DNA from: an uncultured Bacteroidales bacterium
GTDB lineage: Bacteria > Bacteroidota > Bacteroidia > Bacteroidales > F082
Direction of reading: 5' to 3'
NCBI GenBank assembly: GCA_947304185.1
Contig: CAMZAM010000009.1
Location: 1-64,000, forward strand
Length of the DNA stretch: 64,000 bases
A program made the position numbers and the translations under genes. The first letter of the stretch is position 1, and every line of letters starts with the position of its first letter. The notes under the pieces were generated by a model, which searched no databases, had not been told where the DNA came from, and worked only from the letters and a program-made list of their open reading frames with translations. Shown piece after piece: positions 1 through 8,165 of this stretch.

Positions 1-53
<53 letters not shown>

Positions 54-66
54 CAATGATATAAGT

Positions 67-151
67 GCCTGAGTGGCGGAATCGGTAGACGCGCCGGACT
101 TAAAATCCTGTGTCCATTGTGGACGTGCCGGTTCGACCCCGGCCTCAGGTA
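67..151 (+). tRNA. tRNA-Leu(TAA)
   Basis: A complete class II tRNA. The acceptor strand GCCTGAG at 67-73 pairs with CTCAGGT at 144-150, and the discriminator is A151. The anticodon TAA lies at 101-103, there is a long variable arm (about 110-126), and the T arm with TTCGACC follows. CCA is not encoded. It lies 13 bases after the glycine tRNA, so the two are probably one transcript. One anticodon-stem pair (C95-T109) looks mismatched. Confidence 0.95.
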
Positions 152-165
152 CTGAAAAAATCCCC

Positions 166-1062
166 TTATTTTCTTATCATTTCAAAGCCTTGTCCATAGG
201 CTCCCATCACTGTGTTCATAGTCATGAACGCCTTAGGGTCTTCTTCCTTGACGATACGGAAGATCTGTTGCGACTCGCGTTTGTGGGTGACTACCATCAG
301 GATGTCGCCGTCGCGTTTTGTATACCAGCCTGTTCCTTTGATGACTGTCACGCCGCGGTGCATCTCGTTGATGATACGGTCGGCTACCTTTTCAGGATGT
401 GAGGTGAAGATGAAAGCCTGCACCGACTGCTTGTTACCTGTGAGCACCAGGTCGATGCAATAGCTGCAGATGCCCATGGTCACGAAACCGTAGATGATGG
501 TCTGGATTTTGTCGCTCTCCACGACAAAATATGAGCATCCGATGATTATAACGTCTAAAAACAATATTACTTTGCCTTGCGAAATGTTACGGTATTTACA
601 TACCATCATGGCGACGATGTCGGTGCCGCCGGTGCTGCCGCCTTGAGTGAAGGCTATGCCGATGGAGATGCCAGCCAAGCCACCGCCGATAATTGCCGAG
701 AGGAATTTTTCATCGACAAAAAGAGGCATTTCGCCTGCCAGCATAGGCTCGGTGATGTAACGCTGTAAAACGTAGAAAAACACTGAAGCCATGATGATGG
801 AATACACCGTCTTTATGCCAAACGAAGGCCCCAACACCTTCAGCGATATCAGCACCAAAATAGCGTTGATGACGAATACCGACATACCTGTTGAGATGCC
901 TGTGGCATAGAATATCAAGGTGGCGATACCGCTCACTCCGCCGCCCAACACGTGGTTAGGGATGAGGAAGGCAGTCCATCCGAAAGCCATCATCAGCAAG
1001 GCAAGAGTGATGATGACGTAACGTTTTACTTCCAACAATACGTTGGCTTCAGTGTTTTTCAT
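166..1062 (-). CDS. YitT/DUF2179 family membrane protein
   Basis: A 298-residue inner-membrane protein of the YitT family, whose biochemical role is not established. The first 190 or so residues hold about five to six hydrophobic segments, including a glycine-rich stretch (LGGGVSGIATLIFYATGI). A second glycine-rich loop (TQGGSTGGTDIVAMMV), typical of the family, lies near residue 145. The last 80 residues are a soluble DUF2179-type domain (GVTVIKGTGWYTKRDGDILM). It is the last gene of a leftward operon, 18 bases downstream of the second C1B peptidase, and its stop lies only 15 bases from the end of the leucine tRNA on the other strand. A transport or export role is a guess. The family assignment is firm from length and motifs. 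Confidence 0.9.
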   Translation of the reverse strand: MKNTEANVLLEVKRYVIITLALLMMAFGWTAFLIPNHVLGGGVSGIATLIFYATGISTGMSVFVINAILVLISLKVLGPSFGIKTVYSIIMASVFFYVLQRYITEPMLAGEMPLFVDEKFLSAIIGGGLAGISIGIAFTQGGSTGGTDIVAMMVCKYRNISQGKVILFLDVIIIGCSYFVVESDKIQTIIYGFVTMGICSYCIDLVLTGNKQSVQAFIFTSHPEKVADRIINEMHRGVTVIKGTGWYTKRDGDILMVVTHKRESQQIFRIVKEEDPKAFMTMNTVMGAYGQGFEMIRK

Positions 1063-1080
1063 TATTTCTAATTTTTAACT

Positions 1081-2325
1081 TTACTTGATTCCGAGAGCTT
1101 TCTTGATGTTCTTCGGAAGAGCGTCTTTATGAACGACGCAGTTCAAGGTTTTGTAACGTACGAATGCTTCTGAAGCATACCATATTCCGTGGTAGTTTCC
1201 GGCGTCGCCCCATGAGTTCTTAACCAGAAAGTAGACATTGCCCATTTGGTCTTTTGCCTTACCGTAGATCACCATTCCGTGGTCGTCGGTGGTCTCGAAG
1301 TTGTTGTAAGCGTCGAGACGGTCTTGGTCGTTGACCCAGCGCTGTGGCGTCGGCTTGCTCATAGCTTCCTTCTGACGATCGGCCATGCTGAGGCCATTCC
1401 AATGTGCAAAGTCGGTGCCTGATTTATCTGACTGGTTCTCAAGGTCAGGAAGCACGCACACACCTGCCATCTTGCCGCGGAGCCAGCCCTTTTCACTGAC
1501 GTCGGCACCCCATGCGATAGGATAGTCGTTGTCAATAGCGTTGTTGAGGACTTCCATGAACTCGTCGATAGGGAGGTTGTAGGCCTTACCCCAGCGCCAG
1601 TTGTCCTGAACCTCGATGACGAACTCTTCGTACCATGGCTGATGAGCGAATGAAGCGATGTTGACATAGTCATCCATGTTCAAACCTGTCGACTCTGCAA
1701 ACTCCATAGGAGTGTATTCTTTGCCTTCGTAGGTGAACTTCTCTGGGCATTTGCCGATGTAGGCGTCGAGGATGCCTCTGAGAGCTGTCTTCCACAATGG
1801 TGTGTGTTTTTCGTCGGTGCCGAGTTGGAGGGTCTTGCATTTCTTTGCGGCTGCCTCAACGAATGGGTCGCAAACGGTTGAAAACTCTGAGAAATCGGAG
1901 AGACTGTCGCCGTGCATCTGACCTGCGCTCATCTCTGAATCAGGAACGAGACCGTAATGTCTGATGGCATAGATTACATCGCCAAACGCGCCGCCTTGTG
2001 AGAAAGAGACGTCGCCATGTGTGCGCACTGCCTTGTCAGCTCTGTCTTCATAAGTCTTATAAACTATGTACATTTCTGAGAAATCGTACTCAGGCTTGCC
2101 CATGCGGAGCAATTCTGCCTCGAAGAAACCGAGTGTCGAGTAGCACCAGCAGGTACCTGCTCTGTTCTGGTCTTTCACAGGAGTGATAGGCAATTCCTTG
2201 ATGATTTCAAATTTGTAGCCTTCTGCTTCCTCTGGTTTCTGATCGCCTTGTGGAGGCATCGGTTGTGCAAATGCTGACACGCTCATAATGAGAGCGGCTG
2301 CCAGGAATAAGTGTTTGAATTTCAT
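1081..2325 (-). CDS. Secreted C1B (bleomycin hydrolase/PepC-type) cysteine peptidase
   Basis: A 414-residue papain-fold peptidase of MEROPS family C1B, the family of aminopeptidase C and bleomycin hydrolase. All active-site positions are present: oxyanion Gln53 and nucleophile Cys59 in QNRAGTCWCYST, His349 in DDHGM, Asn370 in KNSWG. Unlike cytosolic PepC it starts with a signal peptide (about residues 1-20, ending SAFAQ), so it acts in the periplasm or outside. Family members trim peptides from the amino end, which would suit a peptide-feeding anaerobe. It follows a paralogue with a gap of only 10 bases, so the two are co-transcribed. No type IX C-terminal signal is present. Substrate specificity cannot be read from the sequence. 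Confidence 0.93.
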   Translation of the reverse strand: MKFKHLFLAAALIMSVSAFAQPMPPQGDQKPEEAEGYKFEIIKELPITPVKDQNRAGTCWCYSTLGFFEAELLRMGKPEYDFSEMYIVYKTYEDRADKAVRTHGDVSFSQGGAFGDVIYAIRHYGLVPDSEMSAGQMHGDSLSDFSEFSTVCDPFVEAAAKKCKTLQLGTDEKHTPLWKTALRGILDAYIGKCPEKFTYEGKEYTPMEFAESTGLNMDDYVNIASFAHQPWYEEFVIEVQDNWRWGKAYNLPIDEFMEVLNNAIDNDYPIAWGADVSEKGWLRGKMAGVCVLPDLENQSDKSGTDFAHWNGLSMADRQKEAMSKPTPQRWVNDQDRLDAYNNFETTDDHGMVIYGKAKDQMGNVYFLVKNSWGDAGNYHGIWYASEAFVRYKTLNCVVHKDALPKNIKKALGIK

Positions 2326-2335
2326 TTTGTAAAAA

Positions 2336-3538
2336 TTATTTGTTAATATTTAATTTATCTTTCATTTCGTCACTGAAAGCCTCTTTATTTACTGTGAAAA
2401 ACACAGTATGAAGCTTTACGAATTGCTCCGAGCAGTACCAGTAGCCTTTGTAAGGACCTGTTTCGCCCCATGAGTTCTTTACCTTATAATATTTTGTGCC
2501 GTTCTGGTCGTGGGCTATGCCTACTATGAGCATGCTGTGGTCGTCACCGGTGCTCCAGTCGTCGTAAGCCTGCTGATGAATCTCGGCTGTAATCTCTTTC
2601 TCAGGCATGACATATTCGAAAGAATATTGTTTCTCGAGGATTTCCTCATCGGTCATCTTTTTGAATTTCTTAGGATTACTCTCGCGAATCTTGTTGACGT
2701 CGTCTTCTGGAACGATGGCGACCCCGTCCTTGCGTGAGAATCCTTTGTCACTGACATCCTGAGCCCAACCTACAGTATAACCTTTAGTTAAAGCAGTGTC
2801 GACTTCAGCCATCATCTCATCAAAGCCCATGTTGTAAGTCATGGTGCATGTCCAGTTGTCGGGAATCTGAATCATGAACGGCTTATACATCTCCTGATCC
2901 ATGTACGAAGAAAATTGCACATAGTCGTCAATGTCAAGATTATATTTCTTTGCGAATGACTCAGGGAAATAACGCATTCCATCATAGTCGAACTTGGCCG
3001 GGACCTCGCCGAGATATGCATCGAGGATGGCTTCCAAAATTTTTGGATACGTCTCAAAGTTTATCTTTCCGCTGCTCTTTTGTGTCACAACTTTAGCATA
3101 GCCGTCGATGGTTTTATGAAGCTCCGAGTGATTATGCTTGTCTTCACCCGGCATCAAGCCTGTGTAGGCGTCGTTGGTTATCATGCCAGCGTCGTTGACG
3201 GCGTAGAGAACGTCGAATATCTCACCGCCTACGCTGAGGTTGGTGGCGCCGTGCATGCGGATGTAACGTTCGAATTTTTTACCGTAAGCCCAACGTACGA
3301 AGTACATCTCCGAAAGGTTAAGGGTCGCGTCATATTTTCTTAAAATCTCGGCTTCCACGAAACCAGTGCCGGCAAAACACCAGCATGTGCCCGACTTGGC
3401 CTGGTTTTGAACAATGGTGTGAGGCACTTCAACGTCATCGGTGAACTGATAGACAGGTTTCTCTTTTTTCTGAGCCTGAGCTGAAATCGCGAAAAGCATC
3501 GCAATTGCTAGTAAAAAGGTGTATTTAAAGTTTTTCAT
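2336..3538 (-). CDS. Secreted C1B (bleomycin hydrolase/PepC-type) cysteine peptidase, paralogue
   Basis: A 400-residue paralogue of the neighbouring C1B peptidase and first gene of the leftward operon. The active site is intact: Gln46, Cys52 (QAKSGTCWCFAG), His334 (DDHSM) and Asn355 (KNSWG). The signal peptide runs to about residue 22 (AISAQAQ). The two paralogues share the layout and the sequence around the catalytic residues but differ widely in between, so the duplication is not recent. The start at 3538 gives a clean signal peptide. A TAnnTTTG box on the minus strand (3569-3576) lies about 30 bases upstream of it. The paired arrangement suggests complementary peptide preferences, which is inference. 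Confidence 0.93.
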   Translation of the reverse strand: MKNFKYTFLLAIAMLFAISAQAQKKEKPVYQFTDDVEVPHTIVQNQAKSGTCWCFAGTGFVEAEILRKYDATLNLSEMYFVRWAYGKKFERYIRMHGATNLSVGGEIFDVLYAVNDAGMITNDAYTGLMPGEDKHNHSELHKTIDGYAKVVTQKSSGKINFETYPKILEAILDAYLGEVPAKFDYDGMRYFPESFAKKYNLDIDDYVQFSSYMDQEMYKPFMIQIPDNWTCTMTYNMGFDEMMAEVDTALTKGYTVGWAQDVSDKGFSRKDGVAIVPEDDVNKIRESNPKKFKKMTDEEILEKQYSFEYVMPEKEITAEIHQQAYDDWSTGDDHSMLIVGIAHDQNGTKYYKVKNSWGETGPYKGYWYCSEQFVKLHTVFFTVNKEAFSDEMKDKLNINK

Positions 3539-3625
3539 GATGTTAAGAATTACTCATTTTCGAGAGTACAAAAATATGAAATTCCTGTAAATAAATTTAA
3601 ACAAGGTGCAAATTTTTATCATTTT

Positions 3626-3657
3626 TTTGAAAAAAGTAAGATATTTTACTATCTTTG
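3626..3657 (+). promoter_or_regulatory. Bacteroidota-type promoter of the cysteate synthase gene
   Basis: TTTG at 3626-3629 and TATCTTTG at 3650-3657 are separated by 20 bases, a textbook match to the Bacteroidota housekeeping promoter. Transcription would start near 3663, after the upstream in-frame start candidates at 3606 and 3660. This decides for the ATG at 3678. Confidence 0.85.
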
Positions 3658-3677
3658 CAATGCTAAAATTAGTTTTT

Positions 3678-4973
3678 ATGGCTTTTATTCCGACAAAATA
3701 CAAAGTTCAATGTGTAGCCGACGGACGTATCGGCGAAGATTCAGGCTGGATGCTCGATTTCCCGAATTGTGAGAAGCCGAGCCTTATCCGCGCTATTTAT
3801 GAGAAGAAACAACTTGAGGTGAAAGAGGAAAACAGCGGTCTTTACCGTTTTGCTGACTGGCTCCCAATAAAAAAACTATTGAAAGGGGTCTCTTGTCCAG
3901 TTACTTATAAAAGTGAAAAACTTGCTAAGAAGCTGGGCCTCAATAACTTATATATCACTTTCAACGGTTATTATCCTGAGATAGGCGCAAAGATGCGCAC
4001 ATGCTCTTTCAAGGAGACAGAGGCTTATACCGTTTGTGCACGTCTTGGTGACGAGATGCGTGATAAGGTGATGGTGGTGTCGTCGGCAGGCAACACCGCA
4101 AGAGCATTCGCTCAGGTGTGCTCCGATAACAACATCAAGCTTTTACTGACGGTTCCGGAGGATAATATCAACGCTTTGTGGTTCGAAAAACCGCTTAACC
4201 CATGTGTGAAATTGCTATGCACAGAAAGCGGAAGCGATTATTTTGATGCTATTAACCTTGGAAATATCGTTTGCGAGATGGATGGGTTCTTTGCTGAGGG
4301 CGGCGCCAAGAACATCGCCCGTCGTGACGGCATGAGCACCACTATGATGTCGGCGGTGACGACCATCGGTCGCATCCCTGACTTTTATTTCCAGGCCGTT
4401 GGAAGCGGCACAGGCGCCATCGCTGCATGGGAGGCTAACCTGCGTTTCATCGAAGATGGAAGGTTCGGCTCAAACAAAGCAAAGATTTATGCCTCACAGA
4501 ACAAGCCGTTCATCCCGATGTATGATGCATGGAAGGCGCATTCAAGGGCTATGCTGCCTTACGATGCGGATCAGGCACGTAAAGACGCAGCTGAGATAGA
4601 TGCGAAGGTTCTTTCTAACCGTAAACCTCCATATTCGTTGGCTGGCGGACTCTTCGATGCGCTTGAAGACTCAAACGGAGATATGTTTGCGGTGAGCAAC
4701 GACGAATCGAAGAAGGCTTGCGATATGTTCAAAGATACTGAAGGTATCGACATCTATCACGCCGCCGGTGTGGCTACGGCTTCGCTGATTCAGGCAATCG
4801 CTAACAAACAAGTTAAACCCGACGACGTGGTGATGCTCAATATCACCGGCGGCGGTGAGGCGTTGTTCAAACAGCATAACGATGTCTGGTATCTGAAACC
4901 TGACAAGGTCTTCAGCGTGAATGCTTCAAAAGAGGAAATCAAAGGTTTCGTGAAAACGAAATTAGTATTTTAG
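3678..4973 (+). CDS. Cysteate synthase (threonine-synthase-like PLP enzyme)
   Basis: A 431-residue fold-type II PLP enzyme. It closely resembles the cysteate synthase family first described in Methanosarcina, which makes L-cysteate from phosphoserine and sulfite. The likely PLP lysine is Lys112 in the segment MRTCSFKETEAY. The phosphate loop (SSAGNTARAFA) and a C-terminal ITGGGEALF segment also fit threonine-synthase relatives. In archaea the product feeds coenzyme M; in Bacteroidota, homologues are linked to sulfonolipid (capnine-type) synthesis. The start at 3678 is chosen from the promoter; a longer reading frame from 3606 would begin upstream of the predicted transcript. It stands alone and converges on the carboxyltransferase gene. 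A diverged threonine synthase is the alternative. Confidence 0.8.
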   Translation: MAFIPTKYKVQCVADGRIGEDSGWMLDFPNCEKPSLIRAIYEKKQLEVKEENSGLYRFADWLPIKKLLKGVSCPVTYKSEKLAKKLGLNNLYITFNGYYPEIGAKMRTCSFKETEAYTVCARLGDEMRDKVMVVSSAGNTARAFAQVCSDNNIKLLLTVPEDNINALWFEKPLNPCVKLLCTESGSDYFDAINLGNIVCEMDGFFAEGGAKNIARRDGMSTTMMSAVTTIGRIPDFYFQAVGSGTGAIAAWEANLRFIEDGRFGSNKAKIYASQNKPFIPMYDAWKAHSRAMLPYDADQARKDAAEIDAKVLSNRKPPYSLAGGLFDALEDSNGDMFAVSNDESKKACDMFKDTEGIDIYHAAGVATASLIQAIANKQVKPDDVVMLNITGGGEALFKQHNDVWYLKPDKVFSVNASKEEIKGFVKTKLVF

Positions 4974-5066
4974 TTAAAAGATAAAAGTTAAAGGATAAAA
5001 GAGAGAGCGCAAGGCAACCAATGCCGCTTTGCGCTCTTTTAACTTTACTCTTCTAACTTTTAACTA
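4971..5066. terminator. Bidirectional terminator inside a 96-base imperfect palindrome joining two stop codons
   Basis: A hairpin at 5005-5036 (GAGCGC against GCGCTC, with inner pairs) is followed by T runs on both strands, as expected for a shared terminator of two converging genes. The symmetry continues outward. From 4971 rightward and from 5066 leftward each strand reads TAGTTAAAAG and ends TAAAAGAG, 33 bases in each case, and the first three bases are the stop codon of the gene on that strand. The right-hand copy recurs at 45787-45819. Confidence 0.8.
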
Positions 5067-6830
5067 TTTCTCGATAAAAGCCAAAATATCGCCTTTCTTA
5101 ACGACCTTGCCCTGTTCGGCAATGACCTCCACCAATTTTCCGCTCCAGTTGGTCTTTACTTCCTCGTTGGCGTAAGGTGTCTGCACATAACAGAAGGTGT
5201 CGCCTTCGTTGTATTTGGTGCCTGTCGCAGGCGGAATCGACTTCTCATAGGCATCGAGTTCCCAGATGATGCGGCCGCTCACAGGTGATGTGACGGCTTC
5301 GGCGTTCGGGTGACGCATCTTACGCAGGTCGTCGAGGTTGACGGTGATGCCGCTCGATTCGGCTTTTACCTTCATCTTAGCCTCTAATTCCTGGTTGAAA
5401 CGACGTTTTGCCTCGCCCGACTTATATTCACGATACTGTTTCTCATGCATTGCAAACTCGAACAGTTCTTCGTCGTCCTGACCGCGGTCCCAGCCTTCTT
5501 TCTTCATCTCTTCGATGAAATGCGGCAGTGCATCCGGGTAGTTGTCCTGCGGGTTGCCAGTGAAGAACTCGAATCCTTTCTTCTTGGCAAGCTCCACAAT
5601 CTCCGGTGCCAGTGTGCCCGGGAGTTTTCCGGCCTTGCCGAGGATCATATCCCATGCGGCAGGGTCGATTGAGCTCTCGTAACGTGGCTCGTCTTTGCTG
5701 AGCGCGAAGAGGTTCATCAAGGCGATGTTCTTGGTGTACTGGCTGAATGGCGTCACTAATGGCGGGTTGCCGAGTTTAGGCCAGATATCCTGCACTTCTT
5801 GGAACAGCTCGACGAGCATCTCGTCTTCGCTGAGCTCAGGTAGTCCTTGATTCTTACGGTTCATGTTGATGGCTGCGTGCACCGGCTTGAGGTCGGCCAT
5901 CAGCGAGCCCATCATGCCACCTGGAAGTCCGCAACCTACAAGCAATGAGTTGATGTAACGGTTACGCGGGTCGATCCAGTAGCCGAGGAAGTCGTCGATG
6001 AAACTCTGCGTCATGCTGCGGGCTGCCATGTAAGTCTTCATGTCGATGTCTTTCACAAGGAATCCTGCATCTTTCAACATGGCCTGCACGCTGATGACGT
6101 CAGGATGCACGGTGCCCCATGAGAGCGGCTCCATTGCCACGTCGACATAGTCGCAGCCAGCCTTACATACCTCTAGGACCGATGCCATCGAGAGGCCAGG
6201 GGTGGTGTGACCGTGGTACTGCACCTTGATGTCAGGATGCTGGGTCTTGATATGGTTCACAATCTTGCCTAATGACACCGGGCGACCGACGCCGGCCATG
6301 TCTTTCAATGCAATCTCCTTGGCACCGGCTTCAATGAGTTTCTCTGCCATCTCGATATAATACTCGGCTGTGTGAACCTGCGAATAAGTGATGCTCATGG
6401 CAGCCTGCGATATCATGCCGGCCTCGTTGGCCCACTGTATCGAAGGGATGATGTTACGCACGTCGTTCAAGCCGCAGAAGATACGTGTGATGTCGACACC
6501 TTGCGCCTTCTTCACCTTATACATCAGCTGACGCACGTCGGCAGGTACCGGGTTCATTCTCAACGCGTTAAGGGCGCGGTCGAGCATGTGACACTCAATG
6601 CCGCCCTTGTGCAACGCAGCAGTGAACGCGCGCACCGATGGATTCGGGTTCTCTCCGTAAAGCAGATTCACCTGCTCGGCCGCGCCTCCATTGGTCTCAA
6701 CACGGTCGAAACATCCCATGTCGATGATGAGCGGAGCGATCTTCTCCAGCTGGTCCTTGCGAGGCACGTATTTGCCCGAACTCTGCCACATATCGCGGTA
6801 GACAAGACTAAATTTAACTTCCTTTTTCAT
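5064..6830 (-). CDS. Carboxyltransferase subunit (oxaloacetate decarboxylase alpha / pyruvate carboxylase B type) with degenerate biotinyl domain
   Basis: A 588-residue protein with a PYC/OadA carboxyltransferase TIM barrel in the first 300 or so residues. Metal-site and catalytic positions are present: Asp13 (YRDMWQS), Lys176 (ALKDMAG) and His206/His208 (YHGHTTPG). A middle PYC_OADA-type region follows, and a biotinyl-like domain occupies about residues 515-588. In that last domain the AMKM biotinylation motif is replaced by TPYA, with Tyr553 where the biotinylated lysine should be; the rest of the fold (NWSGKLVEV, VVKKGD) is kept. It therefore may act on a separate biotin carrier, or without biotin. 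No biotin carboxylase or membrane decarboxylase subunit is adjacent. The start codon is 5' bounded by a divergent promoter region. Confidence 0.85.
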   Translation of the reverse strand: MKKEVKFSLVYRDMWQSSGKYVPRKDQLEKIAPLIIDMGCFDRVETNGGAAEQVNLLYGENPNPSVRAFTAALHKGGIECHMLDRALNALRMNPVPADVRQLMYKVKKAQGVDITRIFCGLNDVRNIIPSIQWANEAGMISQAAMSITYSQVHTAEYYIEMAEKLIEAGAKEIALKDMAGVGRPVSLGKIVNHIKTQHPDIKVQYHGHTTPGLSMASVLEVCKAGCDYVDVAMEPLSWGTVHPDVISVQAMLKDAGFLVKDIDMKTYMAARSMTQSFIDDFLGYWIDPRNRYINSLLVGCGLPGGMMGSLMADLKPVHAAINMNRKNQGLPELSEDEMLVELFQEVQDIWPKLGNPPLVTPFSQYTKNIALMNLFALSKDEPRYESSIDPAAWDMILGKAGKLPGTLAPEIVELAKKKGFEFFTGNPQDNYPDALPHFIEEMKKEGWDRGQDDEELFEFAMHEKQYREYKSGEAKRRFNQELEAKMKVKAESSGITVNLDDLRKMRHPNAEAVTSPVSGRIIWELDAYEKSIPPATGTKYNEGDTFCYVQTPYANEEVKTNWSGKLVEVIAEQGKVVKKGDILAFIEK

Positions 6831-6882
6831 GTTCGTTTTCTTTTATATTTTATACTTTTTTCGACTCTTTTAAATGGGATTG

Positions 6883-6911
6883 CAAAGTTACTAAAATTTT
6901 TCTTATCTTTG
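6883..6911. promoter_or_regulatory. Overlapping divergent promoters
   Basis: The minus strand carries TAACTTTG at 6890-6883 with CAAA (TTTG on that strand) at 6912-6915, spacing 21, aimed at the carboxyltransferase gene. The plus strand carries TATCTTTG at 6904-6911 aimed at the M20 peptidase gene. The minus-strand TTTG box touches the plus-strand box, so polymerases at the two sites should exclude each other. Confidence 0.7.
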
Positions 6912-6929
6912 CAAAAAATAAAATTTATA

Positions 6930-8165
6930 ATGAAGCAGCTGATAAAATCCAAGTGTGAGGCGTATTTCGATGAGGTTGTAGCCATCCGCCGACAGCTTCA
7001 TCAGCATCCTGAACTGAGCTTCTGCGAGAAAGAAACCGCCGATCTCATAAAAAAATGTCTTGCTTCAAAAAATATTGAATATCAATCGGATATCGCTGGA
7101 ACAGGTGTTGTGGCGACGATAAAAGGGGAACCGTCATTTCGACTGGAGCGTAGCGGAATGGAGAAATCTCATTCAATTGGAGGAGATTTCTCGACTTCGC
7201 TCGAAATGACGGGAAAGGTGATCGCTTTGCGTGCCGACATGGATGCTCTCCCAATCCAAGAAGTCACCGACCTTCCTTATCGTTCTGTGAACGACGGCGT
7301 GATGCATGCCTGCGGTCATGACGCGCATACTGCGATGTTAATTGGCGTTGCATTGATACTCAACAACTTACGTGATAAGTTTTCTGGCACGATAAAACTT
7401 ATTTTCCAACCTGGCGAAGAGAAACTGCCAGGCGGAGCGTCATTGATGATAAAAGAAGGCGTCCTCAACGATGTCGATATGATTATCGGGCAGCATGTTT
7501 ATCCTGATTTGCCTTGCGGTGAAGTAGGTTTCCATGCCGGGCCGTATATGGCCTCGTCCGATGAGGTCAACATCACCGTGAAAGGCAGAGGAGGCCATGC
7601 TGCTAAGCCGGCCGAACGCGAGAATTCTCTTCTCGCTGCAGCGAAAATAGTTTCTGAATTGTCGAAATTATACCCTGAAAAGGGTGGAGATGTCTTGTTG
7701 GCCTTTGGCAGCTTCGTCGCCGATGGCACATATAACGTCATCCCGTCGGAGGTGAATCTGAAAGGTACAATGCGCACTTTTGATGAAGAGAAACGTAAGT
7801 CAATGAAAGACAGTATCTTAAAAGTTGCAAAAGAAGTGGCGTCGGAATTCGGATGCGATGCAGATGTCTTTATCGAACAAGGCTATCCTTCACTGCAAAA
7901 TGATGTTGAATTGACTGAAAAATGCGCTGCTTTCGCGAAAGAGATTTTAGGTGAAGATAAGGTGAGAGATTTGCCACAGCTAATGACAGCAGAAGATTTT
8001 GCATGGTACTCGCAAAAAGTACCGTCATGTTTCTATCGTTTAGGTACCTCTAACTCTTCGAAAGGTATAGATTTTAAACAGCATACCGCGAATTTTAACA
8101 TCGATGAAAATGCAATGAAAATTGGAATTGAAACGATGACATTTATAACAATAAATATGTTATGA
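6930..8165 (+). CDS. M20D family amidohydrolase / N-acyl amino acid deacylase
   Basis: A 411-residue dinuclear zinc hydrolase of the M20D group (hippurate hydrolase, N-acyl-L-amino-acid amidohydrolase, IAA-amino-acid hydrolase). Visible motifs are RADMDALPI, CGHDAHTAML, FQPGEE and AEDFAWY, with a dimerisation domain between them (residues about 200-300). The start is ATG 6930, 19 bases after a TATCTTTG box; an open frame extends upstream to 6372 but overlaps the divergent gene. Residues 67-94 (7128-7211) are an extra segment between the conserved ATIKG and GKVIALRADMD stretches, encoded by a palindromic repeat described separately. The stop overlaps the next start (ATGA). Natural substrate is unknown; cytoplasmic, as no signal peptide is seen. 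Confidence 0.9.
   Translation: MKQLIKSKCEAYFDEVVAIRRQLHQHPELSFCEKETADLIKKCLASKNIEYQSDIAGTGVVATIKGEPSFRLERSGMEKSHSIGGDFSTSLEMTGKVIALRADMDALPIQEVTDLPYRSVNDGVMHACGHDAHTAMLIGVALILNNLRDKFSGTIKLIFQPGEEKLPGGASLMIKEGVLNDVDMIIGQHVYPDLPCGEVGFHAGPYMASSDEVNITVKGRGGHAAKPAERENSLLAAAKIVSELSKLYPEKGGDVLLAFGSFVADGTYNVIPSEVNLKGTMRTFDEEKRKSMKDSILKVAKEVASEFGCDADVFIEQGYPSLQNDVELTEKCAAFAKEILGEDKVRDLPQLMTAEDFAWYSQKVPSCFYRLGTSNSSKGIDFKQHTANFNIDENAMKIGIETMTFITINML
7131..7212. repeat. 82-base palindromic repeat inserted in frame in the M20 gene
   Basis: Outer arms CCGTCATTTCGA (7131-7142) and TCGAAATGACGG (7201-7212) are perfect inverted copies. Inner arms GAGAAATCTC (7161-7170) and GAGATTTCTC (7183-7192) are also perfect. 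The left 39 bases recur with two mismatches at 49436-49474. The right 29 bases (7184-7212) recur exactly, inverted, at 38357-38385. The insert contributes 28 codons without a stop. Confidence 0.9.

Noticed and set aside
6372-6929. Long upstream extension of the M20 reading frame
   Set aside because: It overlaps the divergent carboxyltransferase gene and lies upstream of the TATCTTTG promoter box; conserved sequence begins only at ATG 6930.
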